Shown here piece by piece: positions 12,181 to 22,749 of a DNA stretch of 64,000 nt. The stretch's first letter is position 1. Every line of letters starts with the position of its first letter. Position numbers and translations under genes: made by a program. The notes beneath the pieces are model-generated. The model was given only the letters and a program-made list of their open reading frames with translations. It did not search any database and was not told the origin of the DNA. This DNA comes from Dugong dugon (lineage: Eukaryota > Chordata > Mammalia > Sirenia > Dugongidae): contig CM057481.1 of NCBI GenBank assembly GCA_030035585.1, forward strand, positions 58,413,128-58,477,127, written 5' to 3'.

Positions 12181-12341
12181 GCCTTCATTTAGTCATTTAC
12201 TTACAAAGCATTTACTTTGCAACTTCTGTGTGCATTTCTGTATTTAGTCCTTGGGAAAGAGAAACGATTAAGGCCCCGTCCCTGCCCTCATTTTTGCCCA
12301 CAGACAGTTGGGATGACAGGCAAGTAAACTAATAATTACAA
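12181..12341. repeat. ancient interspersed repeat (class uncertain)
   Basis: 'catttagtcatttacttacaaagcatttactttg ... ctgccctcatttttgcc ... gacaggcaagtaaactaataat' resembles the old repeat that also starts at 16830 ('attcattcatttatttattaagctcctac...'). It was later split by the SINE at 12355. Confidence 0.5.
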
Positions 12342-12354
12342 CATGAAGAGGTTA

Positions 12355-12545
12355 ACCTTAACTGTTACCAGTTGCCACTGAAATCAGCTCCAACTCATGG
12401 TGACCCTGTGTGTGTCAGAGTAGAACTGTGCTCCACAGGATTTTCAGTTGCTGGTTTTTCAGAAGCAGATCCCCAGGCCTTTCTTCTGGGGTGCCTCTGG
12501 GCGGACTCAAACCTTTATCCTTTCAATTGCACCACCCAGGCACTC
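12355..12545 (-). mobile_element. AfroSINE-type element with 13-bp TSD
   Basis: Antisense SINE: 'ccagttgccactgaaatcagctccaactcatggtgaccc', 'agagtagaactgtgctcc', 'agatccccaggcctttcttctggggtgcctctgg', 'gcaccacccaggcactcc'. CATGAAGAGGTTA flanks it at 12342-12354 and 12546-12558, a perfect 13-bp target duplication. Confidence 0.93.
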
Positions 12546-12558
12546 CATGAAGAGGTTA

Positions 12559-12720
12559 GAACCTCACTATTCCAAGTGAGCCTGTGGGAACTTATTAGAC
12601 ATACAGAATCACAGCCCCACCTCAGACCTACTGAGTGAGAATCAGCATTTTTACAAGATGTCCAGCTGATTCACATGCAGGTTACAGGGCTGTGTTAGAG
12701 CTATTGCAAAGCACTGTGTA
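12559..12720 (+). mobile_element. MER5A-like hAT-Charlie element
   Basis: 'gtgggaacttattagacatacag', 'cacagccccacctcagacctactgagtgagaatcagc', 'acaagatgtccagctgattcacatgcagg' follow the MER5A order. The SINE TSD overlaps the left boundary. Confidence 0.8.
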
Positions 12721-13335
12721 AAGCTAGGGTACTGGAACACCTATGAGGGCTGAGTGTGGCAAAGCCATCTTAACTCTATGAGCCCCTTGCCTCAAACGCC
12801 TACAACAAGCCCTGCTGGTCAATTAGCTCTGTGCTCTCGGAACACTGTGTAGGCAAAATAGCTATAGTTACGCAAACTGCAGGTCACAACTACAGGGAGT
12901 GTAAATCGTAACCGTTAGGTGCACCTTTCCTAAGGCAAAAGATATGCATGTTTCTTTCCTATTCACTGAGAATTCCTGCAGGGGAAAATTTAGGTCTGTG
13001 ATTAAAGGCTTCTTAGTAGCAAGTGAAGCAAGGTTTATCTGATTGAACGTATTCCTTTGGTGCGTTTCTTTTTTCACCCCTGACTTCTAATGCTTCTTTG
13101 AGAATCTGATGAAAGCTATGTACCTCTTTCCCAAGCACTCACATAAGGAAGACACACGCACTCGGACACCATTTAGGAGGCTCATAGGTTCCCTGAAGCC
13201 CAGCACGGCCTGCTAGGGTTCACGTTCCCCAGGTTAAAGACCTCTAACTTGCAGAAATGCTTGATAAAAAAATAACTACATCTTCTAAAGCATATTGAAA
13301 GCTTTTGCTCTTTTGCCAGGAAGTACACTGAGCTA
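12721..13335. other. no recognised feature
   Basis: Unique-looking sequence. Minus-strand open frames (12868-13077, 13182-13448) resemble no known protein. Confidence 0.4.
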
Positions 13336-13525
13336 TTTGCATACATTATATTACTTAATCCTTGCAACAATACTATCTGGTAGATCTTTATCATCACTGT
13401 TTTTAAGATGAAGAAACTGAGATGTGGAGAGTTTATTAAATTGTCCAAGGTTATACACTAGTAAGCAACAGAAGTGGAAATCAAATTCTGGCCTGTTTCC
13501 AGCACCCATGTGTGCTGCCTCCCAT
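13336..13525 (-). mobile_element. MIR SINE
   Basis: Antisense MIR: 'tacattatattacttaatccttgcaacaatactatctggtagatc', 'aagatgaagaaactgagatgtggagag', 'attgtccaaggttatacactagtaagcaacagaagtggaaatcaaattctgg'. Confidence 0.88.
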
Positions 13526-13985
13526 GAATGAAATACTACCTTTAAAAATAAGACAACAACCAAGAATATACACCTCACCCAGAGAGAATTGTGTCTGGAA
13601 ATGTTAAATGTTCCCATGTCCCTCTAGACTCTTTATTTCAATAACCCTTTTTCTAAAAAGTAATGAAATAAGCAAACCCCAAATTTAGGCAACTCTGCTC
13701 CTTGTTCACCACAATTGGAAACCCTAATTTTGTACTGCGCAAACCACAGACCCACCTAAAGTCCCTGAATGTCATTTTCAGGACAGACTTTCAGCTAGTG
13801 ATAACCCTCAAACATGCTACAAACCTGATATAGTTATGTAGGCCCTGTAAATTATAAAACTTTAAAGAAATATAATTGTTCTTTATTCCATCCTTAGGAA
13901 CAAACATGAAAAATCCTGTCGAAAAGGAACTTTTAAGTATTTTACTTACTTATTTTGGTGTATTCCCAGTACTGAGGGCTGCCTA
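13526..13985. other. no recognised feature
   Basis: Unique-looking sequence without transposon or coding signal. Confidence 0.4.
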
Positions 13986-13987
13986 AG

Positions 13988-14240
13988 GGCAGTTTAAGGG
14001 CATGGACTCTGCCTGGTTCAAATCTTGGGTCTGCTTTTTGTTAGCTGTGCAATCCAGAGCAACTTTTAGCCTTTATATGGCTCCATTTCCCCCATCTGTA
14101 AAATAGGTATAATAGTAAGATAAACCTTATAAAGCGGTTGTGAAGATTAAATGAAATAATACAAGTAAAATTTTTGGTAGAATGCCTGGCCCATGAAGAG
14201 TGAACACTTAATAAATGCTCTTGTTGATGATGATATTGTT
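13988..14240 (+). mobile_element. MIR SINE, near full length
   Basis: 'ggcatggactctgcctggttcaaatcttgggtctgc', 'ttagctgtgcaatccagagcaac', 'catctgtaaaataggtataatagtaag', 'gcggttgtgaagattaaatg', 'aatgcctggcccatgaag', 'cttaataaatgctc'. Head, core and tail are all present in order. Confidence 0.92.
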
Positions 14241-14380
14241 ATTCAGAGTGTGAAGACTCTCCTGAAATCATGTTTGGGATGGCATCTCATGACATGCTGC
14301 TTTAGACAATCCATCCTGATGACATTGACCTCTGTAGTGTCTTTATTATAAACAGAATGATCATTTAAAGCCCCTTTACA

Positions 14381-14590
14381 GTCCTGGTGGCACAGTGGTT
14401 AAGGTGCTAGACTGCTAACTGAAAGATAGGCAGTTTGAAACCACCGGCAGCTCTGCAGGAGAAAGATGTGGCAGTTTGCTTCCATAGAGATTTACAGCCT
14501 TGGAAACCCTGTGGGGTTGTATGAGTCAGAATTGACTTGATGGCAGTGGGTTTGGTTTTTTGGGTTTTTTTGGTTTTTGGGGGGTTTTTT
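14381..14590 (+). mobile_element. AfroSINE-type element, full length
   Basis: Begins 'agtcctggtggcacagtggttaaggtgc', with the pol III box B region 'ataggcagtttgaaacc'. The 'gcaggagaaagatgtggcag' middle and 'tgagtcagaattgacttgatggcagtgggtttgg' tail follow, then a T/G-rich run. This is the subtype with the 'caggagaaagatgtggc' middle. Confidence 0.93.
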
Positions 14591-14800
14591 TTTCAGTTTT
14601 TTTGAGGTATAATTGAAGCATACCAAGATGCACACATTTAAAGTGAATAATTTGATGAGTTTTGACATATGTATGCATCCATGAAACCATTGTCACCATC
14701 AAGATGAACACATCCATCACTCCCGAAAGTTTCCTTGTGCCCTTTGTACCTTGCCTCCTTGTCCCCACCTTGTCCCCAGGCAACCACTGATCAGATTTCT
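14591..14800 (-). mobile_element. L1M fragment
   Basis: 'ttgaggtataattgaagcatacc', 'tttaaagtgaataatttgatgagttttgacatatgtatgc', 'gaaaccattgtcacc', 'acacatccatcactcccgaaagtttccttgtgccc', 'cccaggcaaccactgatc' is the well-known antisense string of old L1M copies. The SINE at 14381 abuts it. Confidence 0.82.
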
Positions 14801-15063
14801 GACAGACTAAGCTGAAGGCATATTGACACTGGTGTTTCTTCTGTATTTTATGTTTGACTGATCATATAATTGTACTTTTTCCTTGAATTTAATTACATAT
14901 TTAGCTTCTCTTACAGTGGGAAGGGTTTTTGATGGGTAGTTGCTCAGCAACTGCATGATAGCCCTTCAAGATAAATCAATCTAACATGTCAACCTCTCCT
15001 CACTTTGAATTTTATGAGTTTTCCTGAGAAATTTGGCAGATTCTACTGCCATTATTTGTGTTG

Positions 15064-15545
15064 CCTGCAGTCTTCATCACTTAGTGCTGCTGTAACACAA
15101 ATACTACAAGTGGGTGGCTTTAAACAACAGAAATTTATTTTCCCATAGTTCTGGAGGCTAAAAGTCCAAATCAGAGTCTCAGCCATGTAGATTCCTTCCT
15201 TATCAGTAGCCCTGAGCATTCCTTGTTGGCTCCTTGGCGTTCCTTGGCTTGTACGTGACCCTCTCATGGCATCTGTCTGTAAGAGATGTGTATGTGAGAG
15301 AGTTCTGCCAAAATATCTGTTTATAGTCTGGAGGCAGAACACACCCTAGGGAAACTTCCCTTTTCAATTGATTGGTTGATTACATCACATTAGATTACAT
15401 TACAGAAAGTAATCTGCTCTCCCTAAGGCCAGCTGATTTAATCACTTAAAGCTACTCTATGACAGCAACTAGACTAGTGTTTGGCCAAACAACTGGGAAC
15501 CATAGCACAGGCAAGTTGATACATAAAAGTAACCATCACACCTGC
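15064..15545 (-). mobile_element. solo MaLR/ERVL-type LTR with CCTGC target duplication
   Basis: The LTR body is 15069-15540. In minus orientation it begins TGTGATGGTTAC and ends in '...TGATGAAGACT', with an AATAAA near 'gggaaaataaatttctgttg'. CCTGC at 15064-15068 and 15541-15545 gives the 5-bp duplication typical of ERVL/MaLR integration. There is no internal region, so it is a solo LTR left by recombination. The plus-strand left end is AG rather than TG, a single decayed base. Confidence 0.88.
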
Positions 15546-16000
15546 TTGGTTGTAGACAATTTTCTACATACTCAATAACTTTTTGTTTCAGCATTCCCTC
15601 ACAGTATCATCTTTTTAGGAGACATTTTAGGCAACAGTTAGGGTGTTCAAGTATCAGTTAAAATTCAAATGACCACCTTAACCACAGTATACCTTCTAGA
15701 AATGGATCAGTTCACTTATATGCAAGAAAAGATATCTAAGTCACAATTTGTTCCTCTTCCTTGAAAGCTTCTTTTAACACTAATGTAAGATGCATCTCAG
15801 TTTCTAAAGCATTAAATGTGGGAGGAAAGACATGCATCTTAGAATCCAAGAGATGTGGGAACGATGTCATTTGGTACTCTTAATTAGCTTTTGTATTGTT
15901 TAAATTATTTTCTTTCTGTTTAGGAAGAAGAATCATAAATTATATTTGTTTATACTCCACATAAGGCCTAATAGTGCTCAAATATGTGTAAATCAAACCT
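15546..16000. other. no recognised feature
   Basis: AT-rich sequence without a transposon or coding frame that I can support. Confidence 0.4.
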
Positions 16001-16200
16001 ATTGCCGTCGAGTTCATTCTGATTCATGGTAACCCCATGAATTACAGAGTAGAATTGATTTCCGTAGGATTTTCCTGGCTGTAATCTTTATGAAAGCAGA
16101 TTGCCAGGACTTTTCTTCCCTGGTACTGCTGGGTGAATTTGAACCACCAATCTTTAGGTTACCAGTCAAGTACAAACTGTTTGCACCAGCTAGAGACCTT
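16001..16200 (-). mobile_element. AfroSINE-type element
   Basis: Antisense copy: 'tattgccgtcgagttcattctgattcatggtaacc', 'acagagtagaattgatttccgtagg', 'ctgtaatctttatgaaagcag', 'gaaccaccaatctttaggttacc', 'tttgcaccagc'. Confidence 0.9.
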
Positions 16201-16228
16201 CCAAATATATGTGGACCCACAGAATTAT

Positions 16229-16405
16229 ACAGTGGAGGAGCTCTGGTGGCACAGTGGTTAGGAGCTCGACTGCTAACCAAAAGGTCGGCAGTTTGAAGCC
16301 ACCATCTGCTCCTTGGAAGCCCTATGGGGTAGTTCTACTCTGTCCTATAGGGTTGCTGTGAGTTGGAATTGACTCAACGACAATGGGTTTGGTTTGGTTT
16401 GGGAT
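16229..16405 (+). mobile_element. AfroSINE-type element, full length
   Basis: One of the best-preserved copies: 'ggagctctggtggcacagtggttaggagctcgactgctaacc', 'ggtcggcagtttgaagcc', 'ccctatggggtagttctactctgtcctatagggttgctgtgagttggaattgactc', 'ggtttggtttggtttggg'. It lies 28 bp from the opposite-strand SINE at 16001-16200, so together they could form an RNA hairpin if transcribed. Confidence 0.95.
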
Positions 16406-16499
16406 TTATAGTCATGGAAGAATTCAAACCTTATTCAGTCCATTCATCTCATATTGCTCATGAAGTTCACGTAGCCCTCCCGGAATCAGGATTTGATTC

Positions 16500-16612
16500 C
16501 AGGTTCCCTGATTCTCAGTCAGTATTTGTTCCAGGACAGTGCATCACTGGCACAGTGGGGCCTGGGAATCAACATTTTAAAAGCTTCCCAGGTAATCCTT
16601 ACCTGCACTAGG
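16500..16612 (+). mobile_element. possible MER5A/MIR scrap
   Basis: 'ggggcctgggaatcaacattttaaaagcttcccaggtaatcc' resembles the MER5A 3' end, preceded by MIR-like antisense wording ('aatcaggatttgattccaggt'). Too degraded for firm assignment. Confidence 0.45.
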
Positions 16613-16829
16613 ATTTGACTTGCTGTACACAAGATTCCCAGAATTTGCACGCTTGATGTTTCCTATTTTAAATAGAAGAAGGCATATGAAGTATAATCAC
16701 TTAGAACTTCACTGAGCCACTTACTGGGATTATACTGTAGGCCCCAAGACCAATATGTGGGCATGAATCAATTAGCTAGTGACCGAGATTTACTAATCAC
16801 TCTACATTTACATTTAAACTCGGCTTCAC

Positions 16830-17030
16830 TCATTCATTCATTTATTTATTAAGCTCCTACTATACTCCAGGTACTGTTCTAGGATTCAGACACTGTTATG
16901 AGGATTCAGTACTGAATAAAACTGGCAAGTTTCCTGCTTCTGGTGCAGAGGAAGCAATGAACAAGAAAATAAATCATAAGACAAACAAATAATGCTACAA
17001 TTGCAAACTATAATAAAGATTATGAAAGAA
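16830..17030. repeat. ancient interspersed repeat (class uncertain)
   Basis: 'cattcattcatttatttattaagctcctactatactccaggtactgttctagg ... gaggattcagtactgaataaaactgg ... aacaagaaaataaatc' is a widely shared mammalian string also represented at 12181 and 48540. I cannot tell whether it derives from an L2-like LINE. Confidence 0.6.
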
Positions 17031-17343
17031 AATAATGGTAAGTTACATTTATCCTGAAACCTGACACATGAGCAGAAATCATAGGCAAAGAATAACTGAA
17101 GTATGAGAATGTAATCTCAATATTTAATTTTGACACAGACCCAATAAAATCTCAATATTACTCCTGTGGTTCTAAAAACTGCAATTCATTTAGTGCTTTT
17201 ATTCCAGTTGTTACTTTCCTGATGCCTAAAAGACCGAATAAATGTTTCACAGATGCCTTGGGAAACAGCAGAACACCTTTGAAAGAATGGTTTATGAGCT
17301 AAAATCCCAGTTATAATAATATTTCTGTAATAATTACTGTTTC
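17031..17343. other. no recognised feature
   Basis: Unique-looking AT-rich sequence between an ancient repeat and a SINE tail. Confidence 0.4.
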
Positions 17344-17430
17344 CCTTGGAAACTCCGTGGAGCAGTTCTACTCTGCCCTATAGGGTCGCTATGAGTTGGA
17401 ATCAACTTGACAGCAGTGGATTTTTTTTGT
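17344..17430 (+). mobile_element. AfroSINE-type element, 5'-truncated
   Basis: Only the 3' half: 'ccttggaaactccgtggagcagttctactctgccctatagggtcgctatgagttggaatcaacttgacagcagtgg' plus a T-run. It lacks the tRNA-like head. Confidence 0.9.
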
Positions 17431-17784
17431 ATTCCCAGCCCTACCTCAGCACTGGCCCAGTCACGGTGAGTCTGGCAACTCTCTTTAAGAGTTGAAGGAG
17501 CCCTTAAATGTTGTTTCCTTGACTGCATTAGAGGCTATGGTAGCATCCCAGAGCAGAGGTGTTTGGGAGGTTTCATCCCCTGTCCCTTGTAGAAGCTGAG
17601 AGTTATGCCTCTCTTGTTTCTTCTCGAGTAAACTGCTTTCATTTTCTGCTTTCTTCAAGCATTTTACCTCACATTTATTATTCTTTTAGCCGTTGTATTT
17701 GTATTTGTGTTCATTTCATTCTTAAGTAAATATTTGGATGAATAGGTTTTCATTATTTGTTTTATGGGTTATTGTAATTATAAA

Positions 17785-17975
17785 AGGTCCCTGGGTGGCA
17801 TGGTTTGCACTTGACTAACAACTAAGAACATCCAGGGATGTTGCAGAAAGAAGGCCTGGCAATCTGCTTCCATAATGATTACAGCCGAGAAAACCCCGTG
17901 GAGCAGTTCTGCTCTGTAACACATGTTGACTCAACAGCAATAGGTTTGATTTTCTCGTTTTTTGGGGGGTTGTAA
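17785..17975 (+). mobile_element. AfroSINE-type element
   Basis: 'aggtccctgggtggcatggtttgcacttgactaac', 'gcagaaagaaggcctggcaatctgcttccataatgattacagccgagaaaaccccgtggagcag', 'ttgactcaacagcaataggtttg', then T/G-rich. The tail is internally shortened. Confidence 0.9.
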
Positions 17976-18084
17976 AATAATACAAGTTAGTCTTTACAAT
18001 TTGAGGTAAAACATATTCTTAAATGTACCAAAGACATTCAAATATCAGAGGTAAAATGTTTTTCAGAGTCACGTCTGCCAGTTG

Positions 18085-18310
18085 GCTTTTGCTTTCTTCA
18101 TAGGCTCTGGGTCTAGCTGCCTGGATTCAAATCCAGACTCTGCCATTTTACTTGTTGTGTGACCTTGGACAAGTTACTAAACTTTCCTCATCTGTGACAT
18201 TAGGCAGAATTGTTAGAATGAAATGAAATGAAATGAAGTAGTATATGTAAAATCTCAGATCAGTGCCTGGTGAATAGTAAACCCCCAATAAATTAGCTGC
18301 TGTTATTTTT
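18085..18310 (+). mobile_element. MIR SINE, near full length
   Basis: 'ctgcctggattcaaatccagactctgcc', 'gttgtgtgaccttggacaagttactaaac', 'tcctcatctgtgacatt', 'cagtgcctggtgaatagtaaacccccaataaattagctgctg'. A local (GAAAT)n expansion of about four units lies at 18220-18240. Confidence 0.93.
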
Positions 18311-18829
18311 TTCTGGTCTATTTACCTGTAGTTGGCAGCTGAGGTGATAGAATGAAATCCCCTGGGAAGGGAATCACATTTGTTCATACATACTAAGGAC
18401 ATATTGCCGTCTTTCTCTATATCAGCATCAGCCCTTAATTTCCAGAAACTTAAATTCTTTCTTGGTATGCTCCAATGGAAATAAATAAATACTTTTTTTA
18501 AAAAGGCTGAATTTTAAAATGCCATATAGGCAATGATTTATGTACAAATCATTTTAGATTCTTTAGAAATGTTTATTCCTAGAATTGCCAAAAATCTACC
18601 TAGACTGTGAGGAAGAGGCTGCTCCTCTATGCACATATTGTTAAAAAATTAGCAGCAATGATGATAAAGCACTAAAACATAAGCTTTATTCTACATTTTA
18701 TTCTGTGGTTTATTTCTCCTCCCACCTAACACTATATCACAAACATCTCTCAGGACAACATATAGAGATTAAATATGATCTTTTGAATGGGTACATTATG
18801 TTTTGTCATGAAGATAATAAGCCAGCTCA
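18311..18829. other. no recognised feature
   Basis: AT-rich, with no supported coding frame or transposon. Confidence 0.35.
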
Positions 18830-20545
18830 TCTAATTCCGTTTATGGGTAATTGCAGTAATTGATTTTTGGATGTTAAACCAACCTTCCATTTCTGGGATT
18901 AACCCTGCTAGGTAATAATAACATATTATTCTTTTATAAAAAGATAGTACAGTTGCTAATATTCAATTTGCTGGACTCAATTTGCTAATATTTTGTAAGG
19001 ATTTGTTAAGGATTTTAAATCTATGTTCATGCGGTATATTACCCTATAATTTTTTTCTTTGTAACGTCTGTCAAATTTTTGTAACAGGGTTATGCTAGCC
19101 TTATAAGTTAGGAAGTATTTTATTTTCTAAAAGAATTTGTGTAGGATTGATATTATTTTTTCTTAAATGATTGATATAATTTGCTAATAAAGTTATATGG
19201 GCTTGAAGTTTTCCTTGTGGAAAGGTTTCTGACAACTAAGTCAATGTCTTTAATAGAAATAGAGCAATTGAGATTTTCTGTTTCATATTGTGTCAGTTGT
19301 GGTAATTTGTATTTTTCAAGGAATTCGTTTGTTTTACTTAAATTGTCAAATTTTATGGATTAAGTTTTTTATAATATTCCCTGGTGTACTTTAGTTACAA
19401 TTTGGTCAGAGAATATACCAGGAATTATTTCAGTCCTTTTAAATTTATCAAAATTTATATTGTGGTCTAGCTTTATTAATGTCAACCAGATCAAGGTAGT
19501 TGATGCTATGTTCAGATTTTACTTATCCAGTTGTTTTATCAATTATTGAAAGAAATGTGTTAAAATCTCCAACTATGACTACGGATTTGTCTGTTTCTCT
19601 CTTTAATTGTATTTTTGTTCATATATTTTGGTGCTCTACTATTAGATATATTTACATTTATGTTTGCTATGTCTTCCTGATGAATTGACCTTTTATCCTC
19701 ATGAAATACCCCTCTTTATCTCTGGTAACTCTCCTTATCTTGAAATCTTCTTCATCTGATGTTAATATACTCACTTCTAATTTTCTTATGTTTGCTGTTT
19801 CCATGGTATACCTTTTCTATCCATTTATTTTCAGCCTATTTTTCTATACTTAAAATGTGTCTGTTGTTGACAGCATATGGTTGATTGGGTCTTAAATTTT
19901 TAACCATTCCAACCATTTCTGCCTCTTAACTGGACTGCTCTTATTTAATGTATTTACTGTTATATTTATATCTGCCATTTTACCATTTGTATTCTATTTG
20001 TCCTGTCTTTTTCTGTTCCTCTGTACCATCTTTCCTATCTTCCTTTGAATAAAACGAGTATTTTTTTAGAATTCCATCTTAATTTATCTATTGACTTGTT
20101 AGCGATATCTCTGCATTTTTTAGGGTTGCTTTAGGGTTTACAATACACATCCTTAACTTTTCACAGTCTACTTAGAGTTAATATTGCATCATTTCACATA
20201 AAATATGAGGAAAGAACCTTAACAACCATATAGGTCCATTTATCCCCCCCCCATCATTTATGCTCTAAGTGTCATATGTGTTATATAAAAATATGACATC
20301 ATAGTGTGGGGGTTATAACATGTTGTATGTATTTTTTTAAAATGTATAAAGAAAAAATATTATTTTGAAAAAATTAAGAGGAAAAAACAGCATTTCCAGT
20401 CCTTTCGTTCCTTCTTGAAGATCTAAGTTACCATCTAGCGTCATTTTCTTTCAGTCTGAAGAGCTCCCTTTAGTATTTCTTGTAGTGCAAGTGTGATGGT
20501 GCCAAATTCTATTCCTTTTGTTTATCAGAAAATGACTATTTCACC
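18830..20545 (-). mobile_element. L1M (LINE-1), antisense, old copy
   Basis: Long T-rich antisense L1: 'aaaccaaccttccatttctggg', 'ttaaggattttaaatctatg', 'gttatgctagccttataag', 'aaatctccaactatgactacgg', 'tgtctgttgttgacagcatatgg', 'accatttctgcctcttaactgg', 'tcttgtagtgcaagtgtgatgg'. These phrases are standard in antisense L1M copies upstream of and into ORF2. All frames are broken. Confidence 0.75.
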
Positions 20546-21211
20546 ATAACTCAAGCTGGAAGATATAATCACCTTATCTACTTCTAATAGAAATAAGTAT
20601 CTTTTGGTACCAGTCGTTTAGGCTCCCCAAATCAGTATAAAGAGTAGTATAAAACACATGTAGGAATTAATATAGAAGCCATTGGGTTTTGGTTAAATAC
20701 TTACTGAACATTAGTTGTGTGTATATTTTGTATTTGTGTAGATTAATTACACTAACCAATTTGGTGTAGTGGAGAGAATATTATGTGTAGAAGACCTGAG
20801 TTAAAACTGTGCCACACACTAGATTTTTTACTGCTGGTTCAGTGGAAAGGGTTTAATATATCATAATATAATATGACATGATATAAAGATATATCATTAC
20901 TAAAAAGGAAATTAAATTGTTTTCCCCACTTTGAAAGTAATTTAATTTGATCTGTCTTTGGGAACCAAAAAGAAGGGATTTGTAGGCTGATGTCTCCTTT
21001 TTCACACATTCAAGTCCAAAGCAATGGATAAAGAAGCTCTCTGTGTTTGATCTGGAACATAGAGCCCGTAGAAATTCTGGGAAGCTGGAGAGGGTACTAG
21101 CCTTAGAAGTTTAAGTGTGAAAATTGGGACTTCCATGGAAGTAGAGAGTGCTTTTGGGGTTATTATATAAACTGAATTAAGTGAAAGGATACAACCTAAC
21201 TCAATTGAATA
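20546..21211. other. no recognised feature
   Basis: Unique-looking. A short MIR-like opening ('gtgtagtggagagaatattatg ... gagttaaaactgtgccac') lies at about 20765-20820. A minus-strand 82-codon frame (21002-21250) has no recognisable product. Confidence 0.35.
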
Positions 21212-21436
21212 AGGTGAAAGGATATAACCGAACTCGCACATCTTTTCCAATTCTGAACCATGTAATATCCCCTTGTTCTGTTCAAACGACTACCTCTTGA
21301 TTTGTGTACAGGTTCTGCAAGAGCACAATTCAGTGTTCTGGAATTTCCATTCTTCGTAATGTTACCCATAATTTGTTATGATCCACACAGTCAAATGCCT
21401 TTGTGTAATCAATAAAACAAAGGTAAACAGAACCTA
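21212..21436 (-). mobile_element. RTE (BovB-type) LINE, inverted 5' segment
   Basis: Antisense RTE ORF: 'tatccccttgttctgttcaaacgactacctcttgatttgtg', 'gagcacaattcagtgttctggaatttccattcttcg', 'tttgttatgatccacacagtcaaatgcctttgtgtaatcaataaaac'. These encode the reverse-transcriptase region of RTE when read on the minus strand. At 21437 it switches to the same element in sense orientation. Confidence 0.85.
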
Positions 21437-21439
21437 TCA

Positions 21440-21655
21440 TCAGGAATGACCAGTCTCTGGAAAAGGACGTCATGTTTAGTAAAGCAGAGGGTCAGAGAAA
21501 ATCAGTGAGATGGATTGACACAATCGCCACAACAATGGACACAAACATACTGATGATCATGAAGATGGCCAAGGACCTTGGCCATATTTCATTCTGTTAC
21601 ACGTAAGGTAACCATGAGTCAGAGCCAACTTGATGGCAACTAATAACAACAACAG
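21440..21655 (+). mobile_element. RTE (BovB-type) LINE, sense 3' segment
   Basis: Sense 3' end: 'accagtctctggaaaaggacgtcatgtttagtaaagcagagggtcag', 'tgagatggattgacacaatcgcc', 'accatgagtcagagccaacttgatggcaactaataacaacaacag'. It ends in the (AAC)n tail characteristic of the family. Its direction is opposite to the adjoining 5' piece. Confidence 0.9.
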
Positions 21656-22246
21656 AAAACAGAATACCTAGGGTTACTCTCTGTGCTTTCCCACATCCTG
21701 GTTTTTATTTTAATAAAATATTTAAGTGCTAAATTAAATAAGTAAATTCTGGCAGTAGTATAGTAATAATTAGTCCACATTACACATTACTTCTTTTGAA
21801 AAAAACAAAGGGAACTAAGGAAGACCAGGATTTCTTGATTCTTGTCATCTTAGAATCTTGGGGAAATAGAGATCATTTTGCTGAAGTATGTCTACTAAAC
21901 AATCACTAGTGTTACATTTTACTACCTATTATTTCATAGACAATCATTAATAATTACATTTTTATTGTATTTTTAGAAGTAACTAATGTTAGCTCCTTTT
22001 TACAACCTTGAAAGGTAGTTAAAACAGGATACGACAGGAAACTGACACAAAGGGAGAGAAAGGTGTTTTGTTGTGTTTTTCCACCCATATGGAGGACTCA
22101 GTAGCTGAGCCAATTCTAGGACACCATCTCCTGTAATTCTTGTAGACTTGAACAGTGTTCTGTCTTCTAAGAAGATAATCGTCATCGACATCATTTGTTA
22201 CTCTTATGAAAATAAATTTTATGGGATAGCATTAATTTTTCTCTTA
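21656..22246. other. no recognised feature
   Basis: AT-rich unique-looking DNA between the RTE copy and the LTR. Confidence 0.35.
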
Positions 22247-22738
22247 CCATATGTCTTAGGCTGGGTTCTCTAGAGAAGCAAAACCAGTAAGTATATAAAT
22301 ATATATATAGAGAGAGATTATATCAAGGAAACAGCTCACACGATTGTAGAGGCTAGAACGTCCCAAGTCCGTGGATCAGGGTAGAGGCGTCTCCCAAGTC
22401 CCACAGCTGTAGAAGCTGGCAAGCCCAAGATCGGAAGGTTGGAGAGCAGGGCTCCCACTCACAGGCTGTGCAGATCGACGAATCCCAGGTTTGGCAGATA
22501 AGCTGACAGCTCAAGTCCCAAGAATGGGAGATGAGACGACAGGAAGCAGCCGCAGGATCCAGAGAGAGCAAACAGCCAGAACATCCGCTTATATACAGAC
22601 GTGGGCCACACCCCCAAGGAGACTCCCCTTCATCTGATTGGCTACTCACAGTATATTCAATCATGGGAGTGATTACATTAAAACACAGAGAATCATGGCC
22701 CAGCCAAGTTGACACACAATCTCAACCATCACACCATA
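22247..22738 (-). mobile_element. solo ERVL/MLT2-like LTR with CCATA target duplication
   Basis: The 482-bp LTR occupies 22252-22733. On the minus strand it begins TGTGATGGTTGAG and ends CTAAGACA. CCATA flanks it at 22247-22251 and 22734-22738, a perfect 5-bp duplication. Minus-strand promoter-like elements are visible: AGCCAATCAG (CCAAT box) and TGTATATAAGCGG (TATA box). No internal viral sequence remains. A 120-codon minus-strand frame across it shows no similarity to a known protein. Confidence 0.92.
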
Positions 22739-22749
22739 AAAGTCATAAA

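Noticed and set aside
22353..22715. A 120-codon minus-strand protein
   Set aside because: It lies entirely within an ERVL-like LTR and resembles no viral or host protein.
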